DNA of 64,000 nucleotides from Caballeronia zhejiangensis (GTDB lineage Bacteria; Pseudomonadota; Gammaproteobacteria; Burkholderiales; Burkholderiaceae): NCBI RefSeq assembly GCF_000698575.1, contig NZ_JFHD01000023.1:1-64000 (forward strand), read 5' to 3'. The stretch's first letter is position 1; the number at the start of each line of letters is the position of its first letter. Below the pieces are notes generated by a model, which saw only the letters and a program-made list of their open reading frames with translations, did not search any database and was not told the origin of the DNA. The position numbers and the translations under genes are program-made. Of this stretch, positions 1 to 7,906 are shown piece by piece.

Positions 1-287
1 CGCGGACCCGCTTGACCGGTCGGCCGCGAAGCGGGCTGGAGCTATTTGGTGCTGAACCAGTTTGTTGTGTGGTGCGATGTGGCAGACCGTGCGCGATCCA
101 AGCCCGGTTGGGCCTATGAGGGCACTCTTTAGGCAGCCCACGATGGACGAGAGGACTACCCAAATTGCGTGTGACCGCGGGCGTATCGGAAGCTGCTTTC
201 TTTGCTTACTTTCTTTGCAGCAGCAAAGAAAGTGAGTGCCGCCCCGCACAGGGGCAGTGCTAATAGACCGACACGAATACGGGATCC
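1..287 (+). repeat. Partial copy of the 0.62 kb intergenic repeat (right end)
   Basis: This is the right-hand end of an element whose full copies lie at 13531-14157 and 27188-27802; the left part is outside the window. It carries the same landmarks: a stretch reading GACCGGTCGGCCGCGAAGCG, the phrase ACCCAAATTGCGTGTGACCG, the hairpin ACTTTCTTTGC/GCAAAGAAAGT around 217-242, the small hairpin GCCCC/GGGGC near 241-255, and a terminal GGATCC at 282-287. Beyond it the DNA to 404 is a degenerate array of CCGGCGAAACC and GCCAAGC-like words with no convincing gene. Confidence 0.85.
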
Positions 288-404
288 GGCGAAACCAAGC
301 CAAGCCAACCGACCCGGGCTCCGGCGAAACCGGCATCCGGCAAAACCCGAACCAAGCGAAAACCACAAGGCAAAAAGCAAGAAAACCGCGTCATACTAGG
401 ACGC

Positions 405-935
405 ATGAAGGCCGATTACCTCCGAACCGCGCTTTCCTTCCGCCTGGCGGCCCCCTCCGATGCTGCGGAAATCGCGCGCATCCACGTGAAGGCCTGGCAG
501 GCCGCCTATCGTTCCATCTTCCCCGCCGAATACCTCAATTCGCTTTCCATTCCGAAACGCCGTGCCCTCTGGTCCGAGCTGATCGCGCGCGGCATGCCCC
601 GCATAATGCTCGCCGAACGCGACGACATCATGCTCGGATGGATCGCATGGGGCCCGTCACGCGATAACGACAAAGGCAGAACGGATGCCGAAATCGAAGC
701 CATCTATATCGACCCGGCACACTGGCGCCAGGGCGCGGGAAGAATGCTGATCGATGAAGCGATCAACGCCGCGGCAAGCGAAGGCTATCGGGAAATGACG
801 CTCTGGGCGCTCGAAGAAAACGTGCACGGCCTGCGCTTCTACAAGGCGCTCGGCTTTGCACTGGACGGCGTGTTCCGCACCGAAAGACTCGGCGGATGCG
901 AAGTCTGCGAAACGCGCCTTCACATGGCGATCTGA
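405..935 (+). CDS. GNAT-family N-acetyltransferase
   Basis: A 176-residue protein of typical GNAT length, expected to be a cytoplasmic acetyl-CoA-dependent N-acetyltransferase with an unknown substrate. The acetyl-CoA-binding motif A is visible around residues 103-125: a beta strand ending in EAIYIDP followed by RQGAGRML, matching the family's R/Q-x-x-G-x-G/A signature. The C-terminal FYKALGF motif (around residues 144-150) is also typical. The ATG at 405 gives the family's usual N-terminus. It converges on the GbdR-like regulator with only 4 bases between the stops. Nothing ties it to betaine metabolism apart from position. Confidence 0.85.
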   Translation: MKADYLRTALSFRLAAPSDAAEIARIHVKAWQAAYRSIFPAEYLNSLSIPKRRALWSELIARGMPRIMLAERDDIMLGWIAWGPSRDNDKGRTDAEIEAIYIDPAHWRQGAGRMLIDEAINAAASEGYREMTLWALEENVHGLRFYKALGFALDGVFRTERLGGCEVCETRLHMAI

Positions 936-939
936 ACGC

Positions 940-1935
940 TCAGGCCACCATCGCGGGAACGGCAGCCAGCGGCGGCACCTGCTTGCGCCGCTCGCGCGTC
1001 GGCGCCGTGCCGAACGCATCGCGATAGCTCTTCGAGAAATGACACGCCGACTGAAAACCGCACGCCATCGTGATGTGCATGATCGACATGTCGGTCTGCA
1101 GCAGCAATTCACGCGCGCGCCGCAAGCGCAACGTCAGATAGTAATGCGTCGGCGTCATGCCGAGATGTTCGCGGAATAGCCGCTGAAGTTGCCGTTGCGA
1201 CATGCCCGCGAGCCGCGCCAGTTCCTCGCGCGACAACGGCTCTTCGATGTTGTTCTCCATCAGCGAGATGACTTCGAAAAGCGACTTGTTCGCGGACCCC
1301 AGACGCGCGACGAGCGGCATCCGCTGCTGCGCGCTCGTATCGCGCACATGCTCGACGATGAACTGCCCCGCGATCTGCGTCACCCGCGCGGTGCCGACGC
1401 GTGCCGCGATCAAGTTCAGCATCATGTCGAGCGGCGCGACGCCGCCCGTACACGTCACGCGATCGCGATCGACCACGAACAGCTCTTTGAGAAAGCGCGT
1501 GTCGGGAAACTCTTCTTTAAGCGCCGACATGTTTTCCCAGTGAATCGCGCACGCATAGCCGGCGAGCAAGCCCGCGCGCGCCAATGCATACGTGCCGGTG
1601 CAAAGCGAGCCGAGCACGCTGCCCGTGCGCGCGAAACGGCGCAAGGCAGAAAGATGCGCGGGCGTAGTCGCACGCTGCACGTCGATGCCGCCGACCACGA
1701 ACACGATGTCGGGCTGCCCCACGCATTCCACCGGACCGGTATCGACGGAAAGCCCGTTGCTCGCCGTCACCGGCCCGCCCTCCGGACTCACGATCGACCA
1801 GCGATACAACGGCTGCCCCGTCAAGTAGTTCGCCATGCGCAGGACTTCGATCGCATTGGTGAACGCGATCATCGTGAAGTTGGGAAGCGGCATGAACGCG
1901 AAGTGTGACAGCGACGCCGTGCGATCGGAGGACAT
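940..1935 (-). CDS. gbdR: GlxA-type AraC-family regulator, GbdR-like (glycine betaine/dimethylglycine-responsive activator)
   Basis: A 331-residue regulator with an N-terminal DJ-1/PfpI-like class I amidotransferase domain (about residues 10-190, including the SLCTGTYALARAGLL segment) and a C-terminal AraC helix-turn-helix pair (from about residue 225, with LAGMSQRQLQRLFREHLG and the second helix region CGFQSACHFSKSYRDAFG). In Pseudomonas, GbdR senses glycine betaine and dimethylglycine and activates the gbc, dgc and related operons. Here the gene is divergent from exactly those genes, so the assignment rests on family plus context. The start was placed at the ATG at 1935 because it gives the conserved MSSDRTASLSHFAF opening; a start at 1977 would add 14 unlikely residues. 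Confidence 0.88.
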   Translation of the reverse strand: MSSDRTASLSHFAFMPLPNFTMIAFTNAIEVLRMANYLTGQPLYRWSIVSPEGGPVTASNGLSVDTGPVECVGQPDIVFVVGGIDVQRATTPAHLSALRRFARTGSVLGSLCTGTYALARAGLLAGYACAIHWENMSALKEEFPDTRFLKELFVVDRDRVTCTGGVAPLDMMLNLIAARVGTARVTQIAGQFIVEHVRDTSAQQRMPLVARLGSANKSLFEVISLMENNIEEPLSREELARLAGMSQRQLQRLFREHLGMTPTHYYLTLRLRRARELLLQTDMSIMHITMACGFQSACHFSKSYRDAFGTAPTRERRKQVPPLAAVPAMVA

Positions 1936-2345
1936 GTGAGAACTGATTCCTTGGAATCTATTGAGTGGCGCCGTCATGCGCGGCGCTTACCACGCTTGCA
2001 ATTTTGGTTGCGAGTGCAACTACCATGCCATCAGGCTAAACCCTGATCGATGAAGGGCATCGCGCATGCTCCGCTGCGCGCTCGCACTGACGCGGGGCCA
2101 GGCGCCGCAAGACATGCACTGCAGCAGCGCACGATCGTTCCGATGCAGTGCAACAGCCCACACAAAAAATTCGCTACACCGAAAAGGAATTCGCCACTTG
2201 TCGAAAACAGACGCGCATGTCGGAAAAGGTAAAGAACACGTCTGAATTCGTAAATTGACCTGCAGGGCGAAAGTCAAGAATAGACGCAACGACGAAAGCG
2301 ACGTCGAACGACCCCCACCTCTCAGGCGACACGGAGCACACCACG
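1936..2345. promoter_or_regulatory. Divergent control region between gbdR and the dgc/gbc genes
   Basis: About 410 bases without a gene. It contains a 9-base inverted repeat, TGCACTGCA at 2115-2123 and TGCAGTGCA at 2144-2152, and closer to the plus-strand genes a set of near-direct repeats described as a separate entry. No strong sigma-70 -35/-10 pair stands out, which fits activator-dependent transcription. Several short reading frames here have no support. Confidence 0.6.
2168..2229 (+). promoter_or_regulatory. Candidate GbdR operator: helically phased direct repeats
   Basis: AATTCGCTACACCGAAAA (2168-2185) is followed by AATTCGCCACTTGTCGAAAA (2188-2207), and a third weaker copy ends in TGTCGGAAAAGG (2218-2229). 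The AAAA tracts are 20-22 bases apart, about two helical turns, as expected for AraC-family dimers. The 11-base word TGTCGGAAAAG recurs at 12462-12472 upstream of the betaine-binding protein gene. The assignment to GbdR is inference from position. Confidence 0.5.
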
Positions 2346-3317
2346 ATGAGCACCCTCCACAACGACAGCATCATCATCGACGGACTGAACATCTCGAAGT
2401 TCGAGCGCTCCGTGTTCGAAGACATGAGAAAGGGCGGCGTCACCGCCGTGAACTGCACCGTGTCGGTGTGGGAAGACTTCCAGAAGACCATCGACAACAT
2501 CGCGGAAATGAAGCAGCAGATCCGCGAATACAGCGAAATTCTCACGCTCGTCCGCACGACCGACGACATCCTGCGCGCAAAGAAGGAAAACAAGACCGGC
2601 ATCATCTTCGGCTTCCAGAACTCGTATGCGTTCGAGGACAACCTCGGCTATATCGAAGTGTTCAAGGAGCTGGGCGTGAACGTGGTCCAGCTTTGCTACA
2701 ACACACAGAACCTCGTCGGCACGGGTTGCTATGAACCGGACGGCGGTCTGTCGGGTTATGGCAAGGAAGTGATTCACGAGATGAATCGCGTCGGCATCAT
2801 GGTCGATCTCTCGCACGTCGGCGCAAAGACGTCTTCCGATGCGATCGCCTGCTCGAAGAAGCCCGTCACGTACTCGCACTGCTGTCCGTCGGGACTCAAG
2901 GATCATCCGCGCAACAAGAGCGACGATCAACTGCGCGAGATCGTCGATGCGGGCGGCTTCGTCGGCGTGACGATGTTCTCGCCGTTCCTCAAGAAAGGCC
3001 CGGATGCAACGGTCGATGACTATCTCGAAGCGATCGAATACACCATCGATGTCATCGGCGAAGACAACGTCGGTATCGGCACGGACTTCACGCAAGGCTA
3101 TAGCACCGAATTCTTCGACTGGATCACGCACGACAAGGGCCGTTATCGCCGCCTGACGAACTTCGGCAAGGTCGTGAATCCGGAAGGCATTCGCACGATC
3201 GGCGAATTCCCGAACCTCACCGCTGCAATGGAAAAGGCCGGCTGGAGCGAATCGCGCATCAAGAAAGTGATGGGCGAAAACTGGATGCGCTTCTTCGGCG
3301 AAGTCTGGAACGTCTGA
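2346..3317 (+). CDS. Membrane-dipeptidase-like (M19 family) protein of the betaine catabolic cluster, zinc site degenerate
   Basis: A 323-residue peptidase M19/renal-dipeptidase homologue with no signal peptide, so cytoplasmic. The fold signatures are clear, including VDLSHVG (His157), YSHCCPSGL (His178) and GIGTDFTQG. However, the canonical N-terminal DGHND zinc motif reads DGLNI (Leu14, Ile16), and the bridging glutamate position reads FGFQNS (Gln91). Three of five zinc ligands of characterised M19 enzymes are therefore missing, and ordinary dipeptidase activity is doubtful. The same gene position is seen at the head of the Pseudomonas dgc locus, where its role is not known to me. It is the first gene downstream of the divergent control region and is followed 31 bases later by the V4R-like gene. 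Confidence 0.85.
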   Translation: MSTLHNDSIIIDGLNISKFERSVFEDMRKGGVTAVNCTVSVWEDFQKTIDNIAEMKQQIREYSEILTLVRTTDDILRAKKENKTGIIFGFQNSYAFEDNLGYIEVFKELGVNVVQLCYNTQNLVGTGCYEPDGGLSGYGKEVIHEMNRVGIMVDLSHVGAKTSSDAIACSKKPVTYSHCCPSGLKDHPRNKSDDQLREIVDAGGFVGVTMFSPFLKKGPDATVDDYLEAIEYTIDVIGEDNVGIGTDFTQGYSTEFFDWITHDKGRYRRLTNFGKVVNPEGIRTIGEFPNLTAAMEKAGWSESRIKKVMGENWMRFFGEVWNV

Positions 3318-3348
3318 CCGTCAACGACAAATAAACAGGAACCCCGCG

Positions 3349-3879
3349 ATGCAACCGCAACTGCCTATCGATGTCGATCCGCAAACCGGCGTCTGGACCA
3401 CCGACGCGCTGCCGATGCTCTACGTGCCGCGCCACTTCTTCACGAACAATCACGTCGCCGTCGAAGAAGCGCTCGGCCGCGATACGTATGCCGAGATTCT
3501 CTACAAGGCCGGCTACAAGTCCGCGTATCACTGGTGCGACAAGGAAGCCGAGAAGCACGGCATCAGCGGCATGGCGTGCTTCGAGCATTACCTGAAGCGC
3601 CTGTCGCAACGTGGATGGGGACTCTTCACGATCGTCGAAGCCGATCCTGCGACATCGCATGCGCGCATTCATCTGCATAACTCGTCGTTCGTGCTCGCGC
3701 AGCCCGGCAAAGAGGGCAAGCTCTGCTACATGTTCGCGGGATGGTTCGCGGGCGCGATGGACTGGGTCAACGACACGGCTCCCGACAGTGCGAAGAAAGG
3801 TCCGCGCTCGAAGTCGATCGAAACCCAATGCGCGGCGGAAGGCCATTCGCATTGCGTATTTGAAGTGTCGCCGCTGTAA
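3349..3879 (+). CDS. V4R-like small protein (DUF5943 type) of the dimethylglycine operon
   Basis: A 176-residue protein found next to dgcA in betaine-catabolic loci of proteobacteria. The C-terminus has a V4R-like pattern with two cysteines, Cys161 and Cys169, in ETQCAAEGHSHCVFEV. V4R (4-vinyl reductase) domains bind small hydrophobic ligands or metal in other proteins. No enzymatic role is established for this family as far as I know; a chaperone or cofactor-handling role for DgcA/B is only a guess. It sits in the same transcriptional direction between the dipeptidase-like gene and dgcA, with 28 bases to the latter. Confidence 0.75.
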   Translation: MQPQLPIDVDPQTGVWTTDALPMLYVPRHFFTNNHVAVEEALGRDTYAEILYKAGYKSAYHWCDKEAEKHGISGMACFEHYLKRLSQRGWGLFTIVEADPATSHARIHLHNSSFVLAQPGKEGKLCYMFAGWFAGAMDWVNDTAPDSAKKGPRSKSIETQCAAEGHSHCVFEVSPL

Positions 3880-3907
3880 GCAAAGCTCAACTCCGAGGTC
3901 GATCGCG

Positions 3908-5971
3908 ATGCGTTACCCGAACCTTTTCAAGCCTCTTCAGCTCAACAAGCTCACGTTGCGCAACCGCATCGTCAGCACCGCGCACGCGGAGGTCTATGCC
4001 GAACCGGGCGGTCTGCCCGGCGACCGCTATATCCGCTATTACGAGGAGAAAGCGAAGGGCGGCGTCGGCCTCGCCGTGTGCGGCGGTTCGAGCCCGGTGT
4101 CGATCGACAGTCCGCAAGGCTGGTGGAAGTCGGTGAACCTCGCGACCGACAAGGTCATCGATCCGCTCTCGCGTCTCGCCGAAGCCATGCATCGTCATGG
4201 CGCGTTCATCATGATTCAGGCGACGCACATGGGCCGCCGCTCCGCATGGCACGGCGAGCACTGGCCGCATCTGATGTCGCCGTCGGGCGTGCGCGAGCCG
4301 GTGCATCGCGGCAACGCGAAGATCATCGAAGTGGAAGAGATCAAGCGCATCATCCAGGACTTCGCGGCGGCCGCGAAGCGCGTGAAGGATGCAGGCATGG
4401 ACGGCATCGAGATCTCGGCGGCGCATCAGCATTTGATCGATCAGTTCTGGAGCCCGCGCACCAACTTCCGTACCGATGAATGGGGCGGTTCGTTGGAGAA
4501 TCGTCTGCGCTTCGGGATGGAAGTGCTGAAGGCCGTGCGTGAAGAGGTGGGCGCGGATTTTTGCGTCGGCCTGCGCATGTGCGGCGACGAATTTCATGAA
4601 GACGGTCTCTCGCACGAGAACCTCAAGGAGATCGCGCAGGCGATGTCCGAAAGCGGCCTCATCGATTATGTCGGCGTGATCGGTTCGGGCGCGGATACGC
4701 ACAACACGCTCGCCAACTGCATGCCGCCGATGGCGCTGCCGCCCGAGCCGTTCGTGCATCTCGCCGCGGGCATCAAGTCGGTCGTGAAGCTGCCGATCAT
4801 GCATGCGCAAAGCATTCGCGATGCGGGACAGGCCGAGCGTCTGCTTGCAAACGGCATGGTCGATCTCGTCGGCATGACGCGCGCGCAGATCGCCGATCCG
4901 CATATGGTCATCAAGATTCGCGATGGCCGCGAAGACGAAATCAAGCAGTGCGTCGGCGCGAACTATTGCATCGATCGCCAGTACAACGGTCTCGACGTTT
5001 TGTGCGTGCAGAACGCCGCGACGTCGCGCGAACAGACGATGCCGCACGTCATCGAAAAGACGCGCGGGCCGAAGCGCAAGGTTGTCGTGGTCGGCGCGGG
5101 GCCTGCCGGTCTCGAAGCGGCGCGCGTCGCGCGTTCGCGTGGTCATGATGTCGTGCTGTTCGAGAAGAACGATTATGTCGGCGGTCAGATCATGCTCGCC
5201 GCGAAAGCGCCGCAGCGCGAGCAAATGGCCGGCATCGTGCGCTGGTTCGACATGGAAACGAAGCGCCTCGGCGTCGATCGCCGTCTCGGTGTCGCCGCCG
5301 ACGAGAAGATGATCATGGCCGAAAAGCCGGACATCGTCGTGCTCGCGACGGGCGGTTCGTCGTTCACCGATCAGGTCCCTGCGTGGGGCGTCGAAGAAGG
5401 TCTCGCCGTGAGTTCGTGGGACATTCTTTCGGGCAAGGTCGAGCCGGGCAAGAACGTGCTCGTCTACGACGGCGTATCGACTCATGCGGGCGCGGGCGTA
5501 GCGGACTTCATCGCGTCGCGCGGGTATAACGTCGAGATCGTCACGCCCGATGTCAAAGTCGCCGACGACACCGGCGGCACCACGTTCCCGATCTTCTATC
5601 GCCGTCTCTATGCGCAAGGCGTCATTCATACGCCTAACTACTGGCTCGACAAGGTCTACGAGGAAAACGGCAAGAAGATCGCCGTGATCCGCAACGAGTA
5701 CACGGAAGAGCAGGAAGAGCGCGCGGTGGATCAGGTCGTGATCGAGAACGGCATCACGCCGAACGACGCGCTCTACTGGAAGCTCAAGCCCGAGTCGCTC
5801 AATCGCGGACAGATCGACGTGCACACGCTGTTCGCATCGCTACCGCAGCCGTCGTTGAGCGAAGAGCTCGGGAACGGACGCTTCCTGTTGTTCCGCGTCG
5901 GCGACTGCATCTCGATGCACAACATCCACAGCGCGATCTACGATTCGCTGCGCCTCTGCAAAGACTTCTGA
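3908..5971 (+). CDS. dgcA: Dimethylglycine demethylase subunit DgcA (TMADH/old-yellow-enzyme-like flavoprotein)
   Basis: A 687-residue protein with an N-terminal FMN TIM barrel (old yellow enzyme fold, about residues 1-340), a cluster-binding segment, and a C-terminal nucleotide-binding flavoprotein domain with the dinucleotide motif VVVGAGPAGLEAARVA (about residues 393-408). In Pseudomonas, DgcA with DgcB demethylates dimethylglycine to sarcosine. The cluster segment reads Cys348, Ala351, Cys354, Cys366, whereas trimethylamine dehydrogenase has cysteines at all four positions, so the second ligand is missing. The ATG at 3908 was chosen because MRYPNLFKPLQL is the conserved beginning; an upstream in-frame start would overlap the previous gene heavily. 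Confidence 0.92.
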   Translation: MRYPNLFKPLQLNKLTLRNRIVSTAHAEVYAEPGGLPGDRYIRYYEEKAKGGVGLAVCGGSSPVSIDSPQGWWKSVNLATDKVIDPLSRLAEAMHRHGAFIMIQATHMGRRSAWHGEHWPHLMSPSGVREPVHRGNAKIIEVEEIKRIIQDFAAAAKRVKDAGMDGIEISAAHQHLIDQFWSPRTNFRTDEWGGSLENRLRFGMEVLKAVREEVGADFCVGLRMCGDEFHEDGLSHENLKEIAQAMSESGLIDYVGVIGSGADTHNTLANCMPPMALPPEPFVHLAAGIKSVVKLPIMHAQSIRDAGQAERLLANGMVDLVGMTRAQIADPHMVIKIRDGREDEIKQCVGANYCIDRQYNGLDVLCVQNAATSREQTMPHVIEKTRGPKRKVVVVGAGPAGLEAARVARSRGHDVVLFEKNDYVGGQIMLAAKAPQREQMAGIVRWFDMETKRLGVDRRLGVAADEKMIMAEKPDIVVLATGGSSFTDQVPAWGVEEGLAVSSWDILSGKVEPGKNVLVYDGVSTHAGAGVADFIASRGYNVEIVTPDVKVADDTGGTTFPIFYRRLYAQGVIHTPNYWLDKVYEENGKKIAVIRNEYTEEQEERAVDQVVIENGITPNDALYWKLKPESLNRGQIDVHTLFASLPQPSLSEELGNGRFLLFRVGDCISMHNIHSAIYDSLRLCKDF

Positions 5972-5985
5972 CGAGGTATTCGACG

Positions 5986-7902
5986 ATGAACCCCGTGTTT
6001 GTCATCACCGCGCTGTTGTGGCTTTCGATGGCGGGCCTCGCGTTCGCCTTGCTCAAGCGCGCAGCGTACTGGCGCGAAGGCCGCGCGACGACGGCCGGCG
6101 CCTATGGATGGGCGAATCTGCTGACCATTCCGAAGCGCTATTTCGTCGATCTGCATCATGTCGTGGCGCGCGATCCGTATATCGCGAAGACGCACGTCGC
6201 GACCGCGGGTGGCGCGATCCTCGCGATGGCGCTCGTCTTCGTCAACTACGGTCTCGCGATCTATTCGGTGTGGCTCGATCGCGCGATCTTCCTCGCGGCG
6301 ATCATCATGTTCGTCGGTGCGATGTTCGTGTACAAGCGGCGTCGCGCGAAGGACGTGCCCGCGCGTCTGTCGCATGGACCGTGGGACAGCCTGCCGTTGC
6401 TGCTCGGTTCGTTCGCGCTCGGTCTCGCGTTGTTCATGCTGCTGCCTGCATCGTGGATGTCCGGCGCGCTCGCGATCATCGTCGCGTTGCTGATCGCGGC
6501 GGGCGCGTACACGATGACCTTCGGCGCGGCGCAAGGCGGCCCGATGAAGCACGCGATGGCGGGTCTGCTGCATCTCGCCTTTCATCCGCGTCAGGAGCGT
6601 TTTCACGCGAAGGACGAGAACGAACGCGAAGTCGTGCCGCCGACGGCGCTCAAGAAGCCCGTGCTCGATGCGAAGGAATATGGCGTCGGCAAGCCGGTCG
6701 AGTTTCGCTGGAATCAGTTGTTGAGCTTCGATGCCTGCGTGCAGTGCGGCAAGTGCGAGGCCGCGTGTCCCGCGTTCACATCGGGTCAGCCGTTGAATCC
6801 GAAGAAGCTGATTCAGGATCTGGTCGTCGGCATGGTCGGCGGATCGGACTCGCAATACGCGGGTAGCCCGACACCCGGCATTCCCGTCGGCAGGCATTCC
6901 GGCGGTCCGACCAAGCCGCTCATCTCGCAGATGATCGAAGCGGACACGATCTGGTCGTGTACGACGTGCCGCGCGTGCGTGCAGGAGTGCCCGATGCTGA
7001 TCGAGCACGTCGATGCGATCGTCGACATGCGCCGCAATCAAACGCTCGTCGAAGGCGATGTGCCCGGCAAAGGCCCGATCACGCTCGCGAACCTGCGCGA
7101 GACCGGCAGTCAGAACGGTTTCGATATCGGCGCGCGCTACGACTGGTCGGTGGATTTGCAAGTGCAGGTCGCGCAGCCGGGACGCCCTGTCGATGTTCTG
7201 CTGATCGCCGGCGAAGGCGCATTCGACATGCGCTATCAGCGCACGCTGCGCGCGCTCGCAAAAGTGATGAACAAGGCGGGCGTCGATTACGCGGTGCTCG
7301 GCGGCGTCGAAACGGATACGGGCGACACGGCGCGGCGTCTCGGCGACGAAGCCACGTTCCAGCAATGCGCATCGAAGCTGATGAACACGCTGTCGCAATA
7401 CCAGTTCCGTCGCATCGTCACGGCGGATCCGCATGTGCTGCATAGCTTGCGCAACGAATATCGCGCGCTTGGCGGCTACTACGAAGTGCAGCATCACACG
7501 GCGTTCATGGCGGAGCTCGTCGCGAGCGGCAAGCTCACGCCGAAGGCCGCCGCCGTGCTCGCGGACAAGAAAATCACGTACCACGATCCGTGCTATCTCG
7601 GCCGCTACAACGGCGAGACGGAGGCGCCGCGCAAGTTGCTGAAGACCATTGGCATCAAGGTCGTCGAGATGGAGCGTCATGGCATGCGCGCGCGTTGCTG
7701 CGGCGGTGGCGGCGGTGCGCCGCTGACGGATATCCCCGGCAAGCAGCGCATTCCCGATATCCGCATCGCGGATGCGAAGTCGGTCGGCGCGGAAGTCGTC
7801 GCGGTCGGTTGCCCGCAATGCACCGCGATGCTGGAAGGCGTGGTCGGTCCTCGTCCCGAAGTGCTCGACGTGGCGGAACTCGTCGCTGCGGCCTTGGAGT
7901 GA
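5986..7902 (+). CDS. dgcB: Dimethylglycine catabolism iron-sulfur protein DgcB
   Basis: A 638-residue membrane-associated electron-transfer protein. Several hydrophobic segments occupy the first 190 residues. Two 4Fe-4S ferredoxin motifs follow: CVQCGKCEAACP (about residue 247) and CTTCRACVQECP (about residue 326). The C-terminal half has heterodisulfide-reductase-type CCG motifs, YHDPCYLGRYNG and RCCGGGGG. It probably passes electrons from DgcA to the ETF encoded next or to the quinone pool. It starts 14 bases after dgcA, and its stop is 4 bases before the ETF alpha start, indicating one operon. Confidence 0.92.
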   Translation: MNPVFVITALLWLSMAGLAFALLKRAAYWREGRATTAGAYGWANLLTIPKRYFVDLHHVVARDPYIAKTHVATAGGAILAMALVFVNYGLAIYSVWLDRAIFLAAIIMFVGAMFVYKRRRAKDVPARLSHGPWDSLPLLLGSFALGLALFMLLPASWMSGALAIIVALLIAAGAYTMTFGAAQGGPMKHAMAGLLHLAFHPRQERFHAKDENEREVVPPTALKKPVLDAKEYGVGKPVEFRWNQLLSFDACVQCGKCEAACPAFTSGQPLNPKKLIQDLVVGMVGGSDSQYAGSPTPGIPVGRHSGGPTKPLISQMIEADTIWSCTTCRACVQECPMLIEHVDAIVDMRRNQTLVEGDVPGKGPITLANLRETGSQNGFDIGARYDWSVDLQVQVAQPGRPVDVLLIAGEGAFDMRYQRTLRALAKVMNKAGVDYAVLGGVETDTGDTARRLGDEATFQQCASKLMNTLSQYQFRRIVTADPHVLHSLRNEYRALGGYYEVQHHTAFMAELVASGKLTPKAAAVLADKKITYHDPCYLGRYNGETEAPRKLLKTIGIKVVEMERHGMRARCCGGGGGAPLTDIPGKQRIPDIRIADAKSVGAEVVAVGCPQCTAMLEGVVGPRPEVLDVAELVAAALE

Positions 7903-7906
7903 AGCG

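Noticed and set aside
156..399. Short frames at the left edge near the first repeat copy
   Set aside because: They lie within the repeat and the adjoining low-complexity DNA and show no gene features.
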